From Actinobacteria bacterium OV450 (GTDB taxonomy: Bacteria > Actinomycetota > Actinomycetes > Streptomycetales > Streptomycetaceae), in NCBI GenBank assembly GCA_001298555.1, contig LJCW01000327.1, positions 1-64,000 on the forward strand: a stretch of 64,000 nucleotides of DNA, given 5' to 3'. The position numbers and the translations under genes are program-made. How positions within the stretch are numbered: position 1 is the first letter of the stretch; each line of letters begins with the position of its first letter. The notes under the pieces are model-generated. The model made no database searches. It was not told where the DNA came from and saw only the letters and a program-made list of their open reading frames with translations. This document shows, piece after piece, positions 16,190-24,965 of the stretch.

Positions 16190-17155
16190 TCACCCGCTGC
16201 CGGGGCCGTCTGTGAGCGCGGCGGGGCGCCAGCTCGCCGGGGGGACGTCCAGCCATCCGTACGCGGCGGCGGCCGCGTCCGCCGCCCGGTGCAGGGCGTC
16301 GAGTCCGGGGTGGCTGAAACCCTTGCGCCACACCATTGACAGCGGGGACAGCGGCACCGGGTCGACGAGCGGCCGCTTCACGCTCCCCGGCAGGTCGAGG
16401 AAGTCCACCGTCACCAGCACCGGATGGCGGGTCTTGGCCATGACCCGGCGGAACTCGTCCTTGCCGATGGCCACGGGCGCGGGCGGCGCCGGTGCGATCC
16501 CGCGGCCGGCGAACAGTTCCCGGGCGAGTCCGGTCCACTCCAGGGTCCGCGGGTTGCCGGCCCCGGTGTACACGGTCTCCCCGGCCAGCGCGTCCAGCGG
16601 TACGGCCGGCAGGGCGGCCAGCGGATGCCCGTCGGGCAGCAGCACCGCGAGCGGCTCGTACCGTACGGGCCGGTGCGCGAGGCGGGCCCGCAGTGCCGGG
16701 TCCAGGCCGTGGGCGTACCCGAAGGACACGTCGAGGCGCCCGGCGGCCACCTCGGCGGCGGCGTACGTCAGACCGCTCTCGAAGCGGGCCATCAGTTCGC
16801 AGTCCGGGGCGAGTTCCCGGGCCCGCTCCAGGACGCTGCGGGCGGTGCTGGGGCCGTCGGTGTTCAGATCGACGAGGAGCGCCCGGGGGCCGGTGAAGGC
16901 GGCGGCGAGTTCCTCGTGCGCGGACAGCACCCGCCGGGCCAGGGGCAGCAGCCGCTCCCCGTCGGCGGTCAGCTCGACGGCGCGGGTCGTCCGTGCGAAC
17001 AGGCCCGTGCCCAGCGCCTCTTCGAGGCGTCGTACGTCCCGGCTCAGCGCCTGCTGGGCGACGTACAGGCGGGCGGCGGCGCGGGTGAAGTGCAGCTCCT
17101 CGGCCACGGCGACGAACCCGCGCAGCAGCCGGGGTTCCACATCACGGGGATTCAC
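16190..17155 (-). CDS. LysR-family transcriptional regulator
   Basis: A 321-residue LysR protein. The winged HTH covers residues 1-65 (LLRGFVAVAEELHFTRAAARL and QQALSRDVRRLEEALGTGLF). An effector-binding domain of two alpha/beta halves follows, with LDVSFGYAHGLDP. The GTG start at 17155 reads into MNPRDVEPRLL. It is divergent from the MFS gene at 17240, with only 84 bases between, the usual layout for a LysR regulator and its target. The ligand is unknown. It could also act on narK, 98 bases downstream. Confidence 0.9.
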   Translation of the reverse strand: MNPRDVEPRLLRGFVAVAEELHFTRAAARLYVAQQALSRDVRRLEEALGTGLFARTTRAVELTADGERLLPLARRVLSAHEELAAAFTGPRALLVDLNTDGPSTARSVLERARELAPDCELMARFESGLTYAAAEVAAGRLDVSFGYAHGLDPALRARLAHRPVRYEPLAVLLPDGHPLAALPAVPLDALAGETVYTGAGNPRTLEWTGLARELFAGRGIAPAPPAPVAIGKDEFRRVMAKTRHPVLVTVDFLDLPGSVKRPLVDPVPLSPLSMVWRKGFSHPGLDALHRAADAAAAAYGWLDVPPASWRPAALTDGPGSG

Positions 17156-17239
17156 CCGAGGAGACTAACAACGCAGGCGCGTGAATGGCTCCGGAACAGG
17201 TGTTGGACGCCCGGGCCCCGTGCGCCCGAGCCTTGGATC

Positions 17240-18508
17240 ATGCCGCAGACCACCTCCGCCCCGCTGATGACCGTGACCGGCTCCACCCTCGTCCTCGCGC
17301 CCGTTCCGGGCCGGCGGCCAGCCCGGGCGCCGGGCCCGTACGCGCGGCTGTTCGCCGTGCCCGGCAGCCGCGCCTTCACCGTGGGAAACCTCATCGCCCG
17401 CCTGCCGATGGGCATGTTCGGCATCAGTGCGGTGATGATGATCGCGGGACAGCGAGGCTCGTACGCCCTCGCCGGCGCGGTCACCGCCACCGGGCTGGCC
17501 GCCACCGCGCTGGTCGCGCCGTGGACCGCCCGCCTGGTCGACCGGTACGGCCAGGCCCGGATCGCCGTCCCGGCGACGCTGATCGCCGTGCTCGGCTCGG
17601 TGGCGCTGGTCCTGTGCGTCCGTGCGCACGCCCCCGCCTGGACCCTGTTCGCCTCGTACGCCGCCACCGCGACCACCCCCAACATCGGCGGCATGTCCCG
17701 GGCCCGCTGGACGCACCTGCTGCGCGGCGCCCCCGCCGCGCACCACACGGCGATGTCCTTCGAGCAGGCCGCCGACGAGCTCTGCTACATGTGCGGCCCT
17801 GTGGTGGCGGCGTTCCTCTGCTCGGCGGTCTTCCCCGAGGCGGGCACGCTCACGGCGGCCGTGCTGCTCCTCACCGGCATGCTGGTCTTCACGTCCCAAC
17901 GGGCCACGGAGCCCCCGGTGTCGGCGGCGGCCCACGGCGGCTCCCCGCTCCGCGCGGTCGCCCCGCTCCTGGCGCTCTTCGTCCCCCTCGGCATGCTGTT
18001 CGGTTCGATGGAGGTCACCTCGATCGCCCACCTCGGCGCGCAGGGCCTGGGCGCCGCCACCGGAGTGGTCCTGGCCCTCCAGGCGGCGGGCTCCTGCGCG
18101 GCCGGCCTGCTGTACGGCTCCCTGCGCCCGCGCGGTCTGCGCACCTGCCTGCTCGCGCTGTGCGTCGCGATGGCCCTGCCCTGGGCGGCGGCGGCCACGG
18201 GTTCCCTCCCGCTCCTGGCCCTCGCCCTGCTCCTGGCGGGCATGGCCACGGCACCGACGATGGTCACGGCGATGTCCCGCATCCACGCGGTCACCCCGCA
18301 GGGCCGTCTCAACGAGGGCATGACCCTGGCGGTCACCGCGATCCTCGCGGGCATCTCCCTGGGCTCGGCCGGCGCGGGCTTCCTGGTGGACCACCTGGGC
18401 TCCACGACGCCGTACGCCCTCCCGGCGGCGGCGGCGCTCCTGGCCCTCCTGCTGCTCTTCCTCACCAACCCGGCGGTACGACTTTCCGGTACGACTCAGG
18501 TACCGTGA
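17240..18508 (+). CDS. MFS transporter, probable drug/solute exporter
   Basis: A 422-residue protein with about 12 hydrophobic segments after a soluble start. The loop WTARLVDRYGQARIAVP resembles the MFS loop 2-3 motif. SMEVTSIAHLGAQGLGA begins the second half. The substrate is unknown. The ATG at 17240 lacks a good ribosome binding site, and an in-frame ATG at 17267 is an alternative. It is divergent from the LysR gene. The last 35 bases contain two copies of CGGTACGACT (18474-18483 and 18487-18496) that run into the toxin-antitoxin promoter. Confidence 0.88.
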   Translation: MPQTTSAPLMTVTGSTLVLAPVPGRRPARAPGPYARLFAVPGSRAFTVGNLIARLPMGMFGISAVMMIAGQRGSYALAGAVTATGLAATALVAPWTARLVDRYGQARIAVPATLIAVLGSVALVLCVRAHAPAWTLFASYAATATTPNIGGMSRARWTHLLRGAPAAHHTAMSFEQAADELCYMCGPVVAAFLCSAVFPEAGTLTAAVLLLTGMLVFTSQRATEPPVSAAAHGGSPLRAVAPLLALFVPLGMLFGSMEVTSIAHLGAQGLGAATGVVLALQAAGSCAAGLLYGSLRPRGLRTCLLALCVAMALPWAAAATGSLPLLALALLLAGMATAPTMVTAMSRIHAVTPQGRLNEGMTLAVTAILAGISLGSAGAGFLVDHLGSTTPYALPAAAALLALLLLFLTNPAVRLSGTTQVP

Positions 18509-18520
18509 AGTGGTACCACT
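18509..18520. promoter_or_regulatory. Palindromic operator candidate of the toxin-antitoxin pair
   Basis: Perfect 12-base palindrome AGTGGTACCACT centred 22 bases before the antitoxin ATG, overlapping the expected promoter. YefM-type antitoxins autorepress by binding palindromes of this kind. The preceding GGTACGACT repeats may be additional half-sites. Confidence 0.5.
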
Positions 18521-19065
18521 ACTGGAGGGGCGGACCATGTCCATAAGCGCCAGCGAAGCCAGGGCCACCCTGTTCCCGTTGATCGAACGGGTCAACACCG
18601 ACCACGCCCCGGTGCGGATCACTTCCAAGAACGGCGACGCCGTCCTCATGTCCGCGGACGACTACGACTCATGGCAGGAGACCGTCTACCTCCTGCGCTC
18701 CCCCGCCAACGCCCAGCGGCTGATGGAGGCCGTCGCGCGCGACCGCGAGGGCGCGCCCTCCGTCACCAAGAGCATGGACGAGCTGAGGCAGTTGGCCGGA
18801 GGGGAGGAGTGAGGAGCGTTCACTTCGACCCGGCCGCATGGGAGGACTTCCTGTTCCGGCTCTCCTCCGACCGCAAGATGGCCCGCCGGATCACCCGCTT
18901 GATCGGCGAGATCCAGCGTGACCCGTTCGGTGGGATCGGCAAGCCCGAGCCGCTCAAGGGCGAGCTGTCGGGCTACTGGTCCCGTCGGATCGACGACGAA
19001 CACCGCCTCGTATATCGGGCTGACGAGAAGGAAGTGAAGGTCGTCAAGGCTCGGTACCACTACTG
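18512..19065. repeat. 13-bp direct repeat bracketing the toxin-antitoxin genes
   Basis: GGTACCACTACTG is present at 18512-18524, upstream of the antitoxin, and again at 19053-19065, the last codons of the toxin. The copies enclose exactly the two-gene module, which lies next to tmRNA. Confidence 0.6.
18537..18812 (+). CDS. YefM/Phd-type antitoxin
   Basis: A 91-residue type II antitoxin: [49 protein letters not shown], read in parts, is the Phd/YefM DNA-binding half, and the C-terminal part (about 55-91) would wrap the toxin. The ATG at 18537 has GGAGGGG six bases upstream. Its stop overlaps the toxin GTG by two bases, so the pair is translationally coupled. It should neutralise the YoeB RNase and repress the operon through the upstream palindrome. 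Confidence 0.9.
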   Translation: MSISASEARATLFPLIERVNTDHAPVRITSKNGDAVLMSADDYDSWQETVYLLRSPANAQRLMEAVARDREGAPSVTKSMDELRQLAGGEE

Positions 19066-19066
19066 A
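18809..19066 (+). CDS. yoeB: YoeB-type ribosome-dependent mRNA endoribonuclease toxin
   Basis: An 85-residue Txe/YoeB toxin that cleaves mRNA at the ribosomal A site. All expected catalytic positions are present: E47 in KPEPLK, R66 in EHRLVY, and H84-Y85 in the terminal [19 protein letters not shown] matches the family core. The GTG start at 18809 lies inside the antitoxin stop. It lies next to tmRNA and SmpB, which rescue ribosomes stalled on cleaved mRNA; this is suggestive but may be coincidental. Confidence 0.92.
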   Translation: MRSVHFDPAAWEDFLFRLSSDRKMARRITRLIGEIQRDPFGGIGKPEPLKGELSGYWSRRIDDEHRLVYRADEKEVKVVKARYHY

Positions 19067-19088
19067 CGCCAAGGTCCCGGGCATGACG

Positions 19089-19121
19089 AAGGCCCCGCAG
19101 CCTGACGGCCGCGGGGCCCTT
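19089..19121. terminator. Bidirectional terminator between toxin and tmRNA
   Basis: Stem AAGGCCCCGC / GCGGGGCC(C)TT with a 12-base loop, placed between the convergent toxin gene and the 3' end of tmRNA. Confidence 0.65.
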
Positions 19122-19137
19122 GCCCACATGGGATGAG

Positions 19138-19523
19138 TGGAGATGGCGGGAATCGAACCCGCGTCCAACGGTGCAGAAGCAGGGCTTCTCCGAGCGCAGT
19201 CCGCTGCGCTTTTCTCGGCCCCGGAGATCACACGGACAAGTCTCCGACGGGCTCAGTCACTGTTTGATTTCCCTCCAGCCCCCGTGACCGGGGCTAGAGG
19301 TTTAGATCCCTAATTGACGCCAGGATCCGGACCGGGACCACTTCCGGGCTGACGCTCCTCACAGAGGCTTCAGCTCACTGTTATTAGGCAGCGAGGGTGA
19401 AGCGGGAGTTATCGCTCTTGGAGTTGGCGATTATTGTTTGCGACATGTGGTTAGCGAGATCATTGCCGCTTCCTCGGCTCGCTTCCCCTGCATCGACATC
19501 CGCTGTCGAAACCGATCATCCCC
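19138..19523 (-). ncRNA. ssrA: Transfer-messenger RNA (tmRNA)
   Basis: The 5' end GGGGAUG pairs with CAUCUCC at the 3' end (7 bp, one G-U), followed by an A discriminator; CCA is not encoded. The T arm is seen as GGTTCGATTCCCGCC and the 5' D-like region as GGTTTCGACAG. The tag frame ends GCC TAA TAA at 19381-19389 and reads ANSKSDNSRFTLAA from a GCC resume codon at 19426-19428. The C-terminal LAA is the protease-recognition end. It works with SmpB, encoded 84 bases upstream on the same strand, to rescue stalled ribosomes. Confidence 0.95.
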
Positions 19524-19606
19524 ATGTTGTTTTTTCAAAGTGCGCCACCCCGGGGGGCGGTGCTGACGCCCATGGTACGCGAAGTGGACCACGGGATGCC
19601 AGGTGA

Positions 19607-20092
19607 TTAAACCGTGCCCCGCTGCTTGCGGCGGATGGCCGAGATCGCCCGGTTCGTCTCGCGGGTGTCCTGCTTCTCGCGCAGCGTCTGCCGCTTGTCG
19701 TACTCCTTCTTGCCCTTCGCCAGCGCGATCTCGACCTTCGCGCGGCCGTCCTTGAAGTACAGCGACAGCGGTACGACCGTGTGCCCCGACTCGTCGGCCT
19801 TGCGCTCCAGCTTGTCGATCTCCTCCCGGTGCATGAGGAGCTTGCGCTTGCGCCGGGCGCTGTGGTTCGTCCAGGTGCCCTGGCTGTACTCCGGCACGTG
19901 CACGTTGTAGAGCCAGGCCTCGCCGCCCTCCACGGACACGAAGCCGTCCACCAGCGAGGCACGGCCCTGGCGCAGGGACTTGACCTCGGTACCGGTGAGC
20001 ACGATGCCGCACTCGTAGGTGTCGAGGATCGTGTAGTCGTGCCGCGCCTTCTTGTTCTGGGCGATCAGCTTGCGCCCTTTTTCCTTAGCCAT
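19607..20092 (-). CDS. smpB: SsrA-binding protein SmpB
   Basis: A 161-residue basic protein that binds the tRNA-like domain of tmRNA and delivers it to stalled ribosomes. Family motifs: [39 protein letters not shown] and [23 protein letters not shown], read in parts. The basic C-terminal tail ends [18 protein letters not shown]...RRKQRGTV. The ATG at 20092 matches the usual family start. It is followed by ssrA on the same strand and preceded by the ctp gene, with an 18-base gap. Confidence 0.97.
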   Translation of the reverse strand: MAKEKGRKLIAQNKKARHDYTILDTYECGIVLTGTEVKSLRQGRASLVDGFVSVEGGEAWLYNVHVPEYSQGTWTNHSARRKRKLLMHREEIDKLERKADESGHTVVPLSLYFKDGRAKVEIALAKGKKEYDKRQTLREKQDTRETNRAISAIRRKQRGTV

Positions 20093-20110
20093 AGTGCGGT
20101 CATTTTCGCA

Positions 20111-21322
20111 CTACGACCCCACCCCGAGGCCACCCAATACCGTGCGCGCCCGTTCCTCGACGCCGTCGCCCGCCGCCAGGTCCGGCGTGATGCCGTTGCC
20201 GTCGAGGCTGCGGCCCGCCGGGGTGCGGTACGTGCCGACCGTCAGCTCCGCCACCGAGCCGTCCGGGAGTTGCGTCGGCATCTGCACCGAGCCCTTGCCG
20301 AAGGTCCGGGTGCCCACCGCCACCGCACGGCCGCGGTCCTGCAGGGCGCCCGTCACCAGCTCGGCGGCGCTCATCGTGCCGCCGTCGACCAGCGCGACCA
20401 GGGGGCTCGCGGTGTCCCCGCCCGGGCCGGCGTACAGGGCGCGCTGGGCCCCCCGTACGTCGTACGTGGCCACCAGACCGCCGTCAAGGAACGCGGAGGC
20501 GGCCGTCACGGCCTCGGTGACCAGGCCGCCCGGGTTGCCCCGCAGGTCGAGCATGAACCCGGTGCCGGGCGGGGCCGCGCGGACGGCGGCCCGGACCCGT
20601 TCGCCGGAGCCGCGGGTGAAGGAGGCGACCTTGATGACGGTGATCCCGCCGGGGAGTTCCCGCACGGTCACCGACTCGGTGTGCAGCTGCTCGCGGCGCA
20701 GGGTCTCGGTGAGGTCGGCGCCGTCCCGGGTGAGGTGCAGCACGACGGGGGTGCCGGCGTCGCCGCGCAGCAGGGTGACGACCTCCGCGACGCTCAGACC
20801 GGTGACGTCGTGGTCGTCGATGCTCAGCAGCCGGTCCCCGGCGCGCAGCCCGGCGCGGGCGGCGGGGCTGTCGGGCTGGACCCGGTCGACGTCGATCCGG
20901 CCGTCCGGGCGGCGGGCGGTCCACAGGCCGACACCGGTCCAGCGGCCGTCGAGGTCGGCGGTGAAGGCGGCGTACTCGCCCCGGTCGTAGACCATGCCCC
21001 AGCGGTCGCCGCTGCGGCTGACCTCCTCCTGGGCGGCCTTCTTGCCGGACTTGCCCTCGGCGACGGCCTCGGCCGCGGCGCGGGCGACGGCCTCGCGGTC
21101 GGCGGTGCCCGGCTCCCGGGAGGTCTCGGGTGCGGCCGCGGGGTACTGCGTACCGGCGGCCGTTAACCCGCTGCCGGCGGCACCGTGGGCGTCGGCGCGG
21201 TCCCAGCATCCGGTGCCGGCCGCGGTGCCCACGGCGGCGATGAAGGCCAACGTCAGAACGGCCCCGCGACGCAGGTCGCGGGGCCGGAGACAGAAGGCGG
21301 GAATACTCGGCAAGCCCAGCAT
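20111..21322 (-). CDS. S41 family C-terminal processing peptidase
   Basis: A 403-residue exported or membrane-anchored protease with a hydrophobic N-terminal segment at about 19-38 (RGAVLTLAFIAAVGTAAGTG). The PDZ domain is about 140-205 and the S41 catalytic core about 220-380. The serine-lysine dyad is S318 (GTMSAAELV) and K343 (RTFGKG), the usual 25 residues apart. It probably cleaves C-termini of exported or envelope proteins. It sits between ftsX and smpB on the same strand, an arrangement I recall as conserved in Streptomyces. There is no evidence for a specific substrate. Confidence 0.92.
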   Translation of the reverse strand: MLGLPSIPAFCLRPRDLRRGAVLTLAFIAAVGTAAGTGCWDRADAHGAAGSGLTAAGTQYPAAAPETSREPGTADREAVARAAAEAVAEGKSGKKAAQEEVSRSGDRWGMVYDRGEYAAFTADLDGRWTGVGLWTARRPDGRIDVDRVQPDSPAARAGLRAGDRLLSIDDHDVTGLSVAEVVTLLRGDAGTPVVLHLTRDGADLTETLRREQLHTESVTVRELPGGITVIKVASFTRGSGERVRAAVRAAPPGTGFMLDLRGNPGGLVTEAVTAASAFLDGGLVATYDVRGAQRALYAGPGGDTASPLVALVDGGTMSAAELVTGALQDRGRAVAVGTRTFGKGSVQMPTQLPDGSVAELTVGTYRTPAGRSLDGNGITPDLAAGDGVEERARTVLGGLGVGS

Positions 21323-21390
21323 GGCGCCGAGTCTAGGACAAGCCCCGTGGAGGTACGGCGGGTTGGGCGGAGCTCACACGGGGGCGCTCG

Positions 21391-22323
21391 TCACACCTTC
21401 AGGTACTTGCGCAAAGCGATGAACGCGGCCAGCGAGGGCATCAGCACCCCGATGACCAGCACCAACGGCAGCTTGGCCAGGACCGAGTCCCAGCCGATGA
21501 AGTTGATCAGCTCCATCTTGCTGCGCAGCGCGGCGCCGTGGTCGATCACGAAGTACTGGCCGGCGCCGAGCATGGCGCAGGCGAACACGGCGCCGATGAG
21601 GCCCGCGAAGGCGGCCTCCATGATGAAGGGGACCTGGATGTAGAAGCTGGACGCGCCCACGAGCCGCATGATCCCGGTTTCGCGCCTGCGGCTGAACGCG
21701 GAGACGCGCACGGTGTTGACGATCAGCAGCAGGGCCACGATCAGCATGATCAGCATGATGCCGAGGGCGGCCAGGTTGAGGTAGCCGAGCATCGTGAAGA
21801 GGTTGTCGAGCTCCTGGTGCTGGTCCTCCACCGACTGGACGCCGTCACGGCCCGCGAACGCCGTGGTGATGACCTGGTACTTCTCGGGCTGCTTGAGCTT
21901 CACCCTGAAGGACTCGGGCATCTGGTCCGGGGTGACCACGGTGGCGAGCGCGGTGTGCCCGAAGCGTTCCTTGTAGTGCTTGTAGGCCTCGTCGGAGGAC
22001 TCGTAGTGGACCGTCTCGACGAGGTCCATCTTCTTCAGGTCGGTCTCGATCTGCTGCTTCTGGTCGGGGGTGACCGCGCCCTTGGCGCAGGCCTTGCTCC
22101 CGCCCTCGGCGTTGTCCTCCGCGTCGCTCTTGTTGCAGAGGTAGATCGAGACGTTGACCTTGTCGTACCAGTAGCCCTTCATCTCGCTCACCTGGTCGCG
22201 CATGAGCAGGGAGCCGCCGAACAGGGCGAGCGACAGGGCCACGGAGATGATGACGGCGAAGGTCATGGTGAGATTGCGACGGAGACCGACGCCGATCTCC
22301 GACATGACGAACTGGGCGCGCAT
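21391..22323 (-). CDS. ftsX: Cell-division ABC transporter permease FtsX
   Basis: A 310-residue permease with a first membrane segment at about 17-42, then a large extracellular domain (about 45-185) carrying the DKVNVSIYLC strand and an actinobacterial insert with two cysteines. Three C-terminal segments follow (NLAALGIMLIMLIVALLLIV, FIMEAAFAGLIGAVFACAM, LPLVLVIGVLMPSLAAFIAL). ATP hydrolysis by FtsE is transmitted through the external loops to peptidoglycan hydrolases. It starts 17 bases after the ftsE stop, as one operon. Confidence 0.96.
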   Translation of the reverse strand: MRAQFVMSEIGVGLRRNLTMTFAVIISVALSLALFGGSLLMRDQVSEMKGYWYDKVNVSIYLCNKSDAEDNAEGGSKACAKGAVTPDQKQQIETDLKKMDLVETVHYESSDEAYKHYKERFGHTALATVVTPDQMPESFRVKLKQPEKYQVITTAFAGRDGVQSVEDQHQELDNLFTMLGYLNLAALGIMLIMLIVALLLIVNTVRVSAFSRRRETGIMRLVGASSFYIQVPFIMEAAFAGLIGAVFACAMLGAGQYFVIDHGAALRSKMELINFIGWDSVLAKLPLVLVIGVLMPSLAAFIALRKYLKV

Positions 22324-22340
22324 GACGTCTCAAGGGCCTT

Positions 22341-23030
22341 TCAGTGCTGGTAGCCGTAGACGCCGCGCGACTGGTCGCGCACGAGTCGGCCCTGTTCGAG
22401 TTCGATGACGCGCTTGCGCATCTGGTCCACGATCTGCTGGTCGTGGGTGGCCATGATCACGGTGGTGCCGGTCCGGTTGATCCGGTCCAGCAGCTTCATG
22501 ATGCCGACCGAGGTCTGCGGGTCGAGGTTGCCGGTGGGCTCGTCCGCGATCAGGAGGGCCGGCCGGTTGACGAAGGCGCGGGCGATGGCCACGCGCTGCT
22601 GCTCACCGCCGGAGAGCTCGCCCGGCATGCGGTCCTCCTTGCCGCCCAGGCCCACGAGTTCCAGGACCTGCGGGACGGCCTTGCGGATCTCGCCCCTGGG
22701 CTTGCCGATGACCTCCTGGGCGAAGGCGACGTTCTCGGCCACCGTCTTGTTGGGGAGCAGGCGGAAGTCCTGGAACACGGTCCCCAGCTGGCGGCGCATC
22801 TGCGGCACCTTCCAGTTGGAGAGCTTGGCGAGGTCCTTGCCGAGGACGTGGACCTGGCCGTGGCTCGCCCGTTCCTCGCGCAGGACCAGCCGCAGGAAGG
22901 TGGACTTGCCGGAGCCGGAGGAGCCGACCAGGAAGACGAACTCGCCCTTCGCGATGTCCAGGGAGACATCTCTGAGCGCGGGGCGGTTCTGCTTCGGGTA
23001 GGACTTGGAGACGTTGTCGAATCGGATCAC
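22341..23030 (-). CDS. ftsE: Cell-division ATP-binding protein FtsE
   Basis: A 229-residue ABC ATPase with Walker [10 protein letters not shown] (K42), signature [14 protein letters not shown], Walker [15 protein letters not shown] and switch histidine in MATHDQQIV. It begins [22 protein letters not shown]. It partners FtsX at the membrane and couples ATP use to septal wall hydrolysis. The gene heads the ftsEX unit. It is divergent from a small zinc-ribbon gene across about 220 bases, where an AT-rich GATATATC on the minus strand may be the promoter core. Confidence 0.97.
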   Translation of the reverse strand: MIRFDNVSKSYPKQNRPALRDVSLDIAKGEFVFLVGSSGSGKSTFLRLVLREERASHGQVHVLGKDLAKLSNWKVPQMRRQLGTVFQDFRLLPNKTVAENVAFAQEVIGKPRGEIRKAVPQVLELVGLGGKEDRMPGELSGGEQQRVAIARAFVNRPALLIADEPTGNLDPQTSVGIMKLLDRINRTGTTVIMATHDQQIVDQMRKRVIELEQGRLVRDQSRGVYGYQH

Positions 23031-23254
23031 GGGTGCACCACGGTCGCCGGGAGTAGGTGTGCGTGACCATACGCGAACGGGCGGGGGGTGGGGGGCCCGC
23101 GTCCGGAGTTGCCCGATATATCCCCTGGTCCGGGAGGGTACGGCGCACGATTGCCCGGACGGGCCGCGCCGAATGTCGCGAGAGCTGGCACAGTGGTAGG
23201 GGAACGCAGTCGTTCCTTCAGGCGTTGTTCAAGGGGACGAGAGGAGGAGAGCGC

Positions 23255-23446
23255 ATGACCTACGACCGGCTCGTGTGCGCGAACTGCGCCGCGCCCGTCA
23301 GTCAGGGCCGTTGCCCGGTGTGCCGGGCCAACCGGGAGCGCCTCCAGCAGGAGGGCCCCTTCGCAGGCCTGAACCCCATGGCGCTCATCGTGCTGCTCGT
23401 GGTCCTGGTGGCCGCTCTGGCCCTGGTGGCGCAGCAGACGGCCTAG
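23255..23446 (+). CDS. Small zinc-ribbon membrane protein
   Basis: 63 residues: a zinc ribbon of two CxxC pairs (CANC at 8-11, CPVC at 20-23), a short charged linker, and one membrane segment at about 43-60 (ALIVLLVVLVAALALVA). The ATG at 23255 follows GAGGAGGAGA. The leader contains the inverted repeat GGAACG-CAGT-CGTTCC at 23201-23216. The function is unknown. Its position between ftsE and prfB is, from memory, conserved in Streptomyces. Confidence 0.88.
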   Translation: MTYDRLVCANCAAPVSQGRCPVCRANRERLQQEGPFAGLNPMALIVLLVVLVAALALVAQQTA

Positions 23447-23489
23447 CCTCCCGCGTCCCGATCAAGACGTTCCATGCGGAGGAAAGACA

Positions 23490-23522
23490 CAGGGCCCGGA
23501 CACCTGAGGTGTCCGGGCCCTG
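23490..23522. terminator. Bidirectional terminator between the zinc-ribbon gene and prfB
   Basis: Perfect 15-bp stem CAGGGCCCGGACACC with a TGA loop, placed between convergent genes and 20 bases from the prfB stop. Confidence 0.85.
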
Positions 23523-23542
23523 CGTCGCTGCGTCGTCTTCGT

Positions 23543-24652
23543 CTACGCGGTCTGCTCCTGCTGCTTGCGCCAGCGGATGCCGGCCTCCAGGAAGCCGTCG
23601 ATCTCGCCGTCGAGGACCGCCTGCGGGTTGCCGACCTCGAACTCCGTCCGCAGGTCCTTGACCATCTGGTACGGGTGCAGGACGTAGGAGCGCATCTGGT
23701 TGCCCCAGGAGCTGCCGCCGTCCTTGAGGGCGTCCATCTTGGCCTGCTCCTCCTGGCGGCGCCGCTCCAGCAGCTTGGCCTGGAGGACGTTCATGGCGCT
23801 GGCCTTGTTCTGGATCTGCGAGCGCTCGTTCTGGCAGGAGACGACGATGCCGGTCGGCAGGTGCGTGATGCGCACCGCGGAGTCGGTCGTGTTGACGCCC
23901 TGGCCGCCGGGGCCGGAGGCGCGGTACACGTCGACGCGCAGCTCGGTCTCGTCGATCTCGACGTGGTCGCTGGTCTCGACGACCGGCAGCACCTCGACGC
24001 CCGCGAAGGAGGTCTGGCGGCGGCCCTGGTTGTCGAAGGGCGAGATGCGCACGAGGCGGTGGGTGCCCTGCTCGACCGAGAGGGTGCCGTACGCGTACGG
24101 GGCCTTGACGACGAAGGTGGTCGACTTGATGCCGGCCTCCTCCGCGTACGAGGTCTCGTAGATCTCGGTGGCGTAGCCGTGCCGCTCGGCCCAGCGCAGG
24201 TACATGCGCTGGAGGCGCTCGGCGAAGTCGGAGGCGTCGACGCCGCCGGCCTCGGCGCGGATGTTGACCAGCGCCTCGCGCTCGGCGTACTCGCCGGAGA
24301 GCAGGGTGCGGACCTCCATCTCGTCCAGCGCCTTGCGGACGGAGACCAGCTCGGCCTCGGCCTCGGCGAGCGTGTCCGCGTCGTCCATCTCCTGGGCGAG
24401 GTCGAACAGCACCGCGAGGTCGTCGATGCGGCCGCGCAGGGTCTCGGTCTTGCGGACCTCGGCCTGGAGGTGCGAAAGCTTGCTCGTGATCTTCTGGGCG
24501 GCCTCCGGGTCGTCCCACAGGGACGGCGCGGCGGCCTGCTCCTCGAGCACGGCGATTTCTGCCCTCAGCTTGTCGAGGTCCAGGACGGCCTCGATCGACC
24601 CCATGGTCGAGGAGAGGGACTTCAGCTCTTCGGAAACATCGACGACTGCCAC
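23543..24652 (-). CDS. prfB: Peptide chain release factor 2
   Basis: A 369-residue RF2 that releases peptides at UGA and UAA. The recognition tripeptide SPF is in [11 protein letters not shown], and the GGQ catalytic loop is in [19 protein letters not shown]. The N-terminal helices (about 1-100) are normal. The frame is continuous across the LD-LDK region, where many bacteria have an in-frame UGA, so there is no programmed +1 frameshift autoregulation. The start is GTG 24652. Confidence 0.96.
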   Translation of the reverse strand: MAVVDVSEELKSLSSTMGSIEAVLDLDKLRAEIAVLEEQAAAPSLWDDPEAAQKITSKLSHLQAEVRKTETLRGRIDDLAVLFDLAQEMDDADTLAEAEAELVSVRKALDEMEVRTLLSGEYAEREALVNIRAEAGGVDASDFAERLQRMYLRWAERHGYATEIYETSYAEEAGIKSTTFVVKAPYAYGTLSVEQGTHRLVRISPFDNQGRRQTSFAGVEVLPVVETSDHVEIDETELRVDVYRASGPGGQGVNTTDSAVRITHLPTGIVVSCQNERSQIQNKASAMNVLQAKLLERRRQEEQAKMDALKDGGSSWGNQMRSYVLHPYQMVKDLRTEFEVGNPQAVLDGEIDGFLEAGIRWRKQQEQTA

Positions 24653-24731
24653 GGGTCCAGCGTAGCCGGTCCGCGGGCGGCCCCGTCCGGCCAGGCCGGA
24701 TCACCCGTTCTGATGAGCGGGCGAACGGGCG

Positions 24732-24737
24732 TACGCT
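24732..24737 (+). promoter_or_regulatory. Probable -10 box of a leaderless transcript
   Basis: TACGCT lies six bases before the leader-peptide ATG, so transcription would begin at or very near the ATG and the mRNA would be leaderless. A weak TTCTGA lies about 18 bases further upstream. Confidence 0.5.
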
Positions 24738-24743
24738 CACGGT

Positions 24744-24833
24744 ATGACTCTCCTCCTCGTCAAGCGCCGCCATGTGGACCACATGCGTGTCACGACGACG
24801 AGCTGTCTGCCGCCGGACCTTCCCCAAGCCTGA
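24744..24833 (+). CDS. Putative cysteine-type leader peptide
   Basis: A 29-residue frame whose core KRRHVDHMRVTTTSC matches the (R)RRHVDLxRV...C pattern of short actinobacterial leader peptides. These precede sulfur-assimilation and other genes, and in mycobacteria Cys-bearing leaders attenuate translation in response to cysteine. It has one Cys at residue 21 and no ribosome binding site. The promoter-like TACGCT six bases ahead implies leaderless translation. It ends 132 bases before the oxygenase ATG. The family match is from memory, and the regulatory role is inferred. Confidence 0.6.
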   Translation: MTLLLVKRRHVDHMRVTTTSCLPPDLPQA

Positions 24834-24965
24834 TCCACCCCGATCCGACTTGGTCCTGTACGCGGCCCCAGCGGCTCCGGCGCCATCCCTGCCGGCGGCC
24901 CTCCCCCTCCGCTGCCCCGACACCTCTGGGGAACAGGACCCCGTGACATCCGAAACGGAGCCGTC

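Noticed and set aside
24560..24652. Possible programmed frameshift in prfB
   Set aside because: The frame is continuous through the usual site, so no internal UGA is bypassed.
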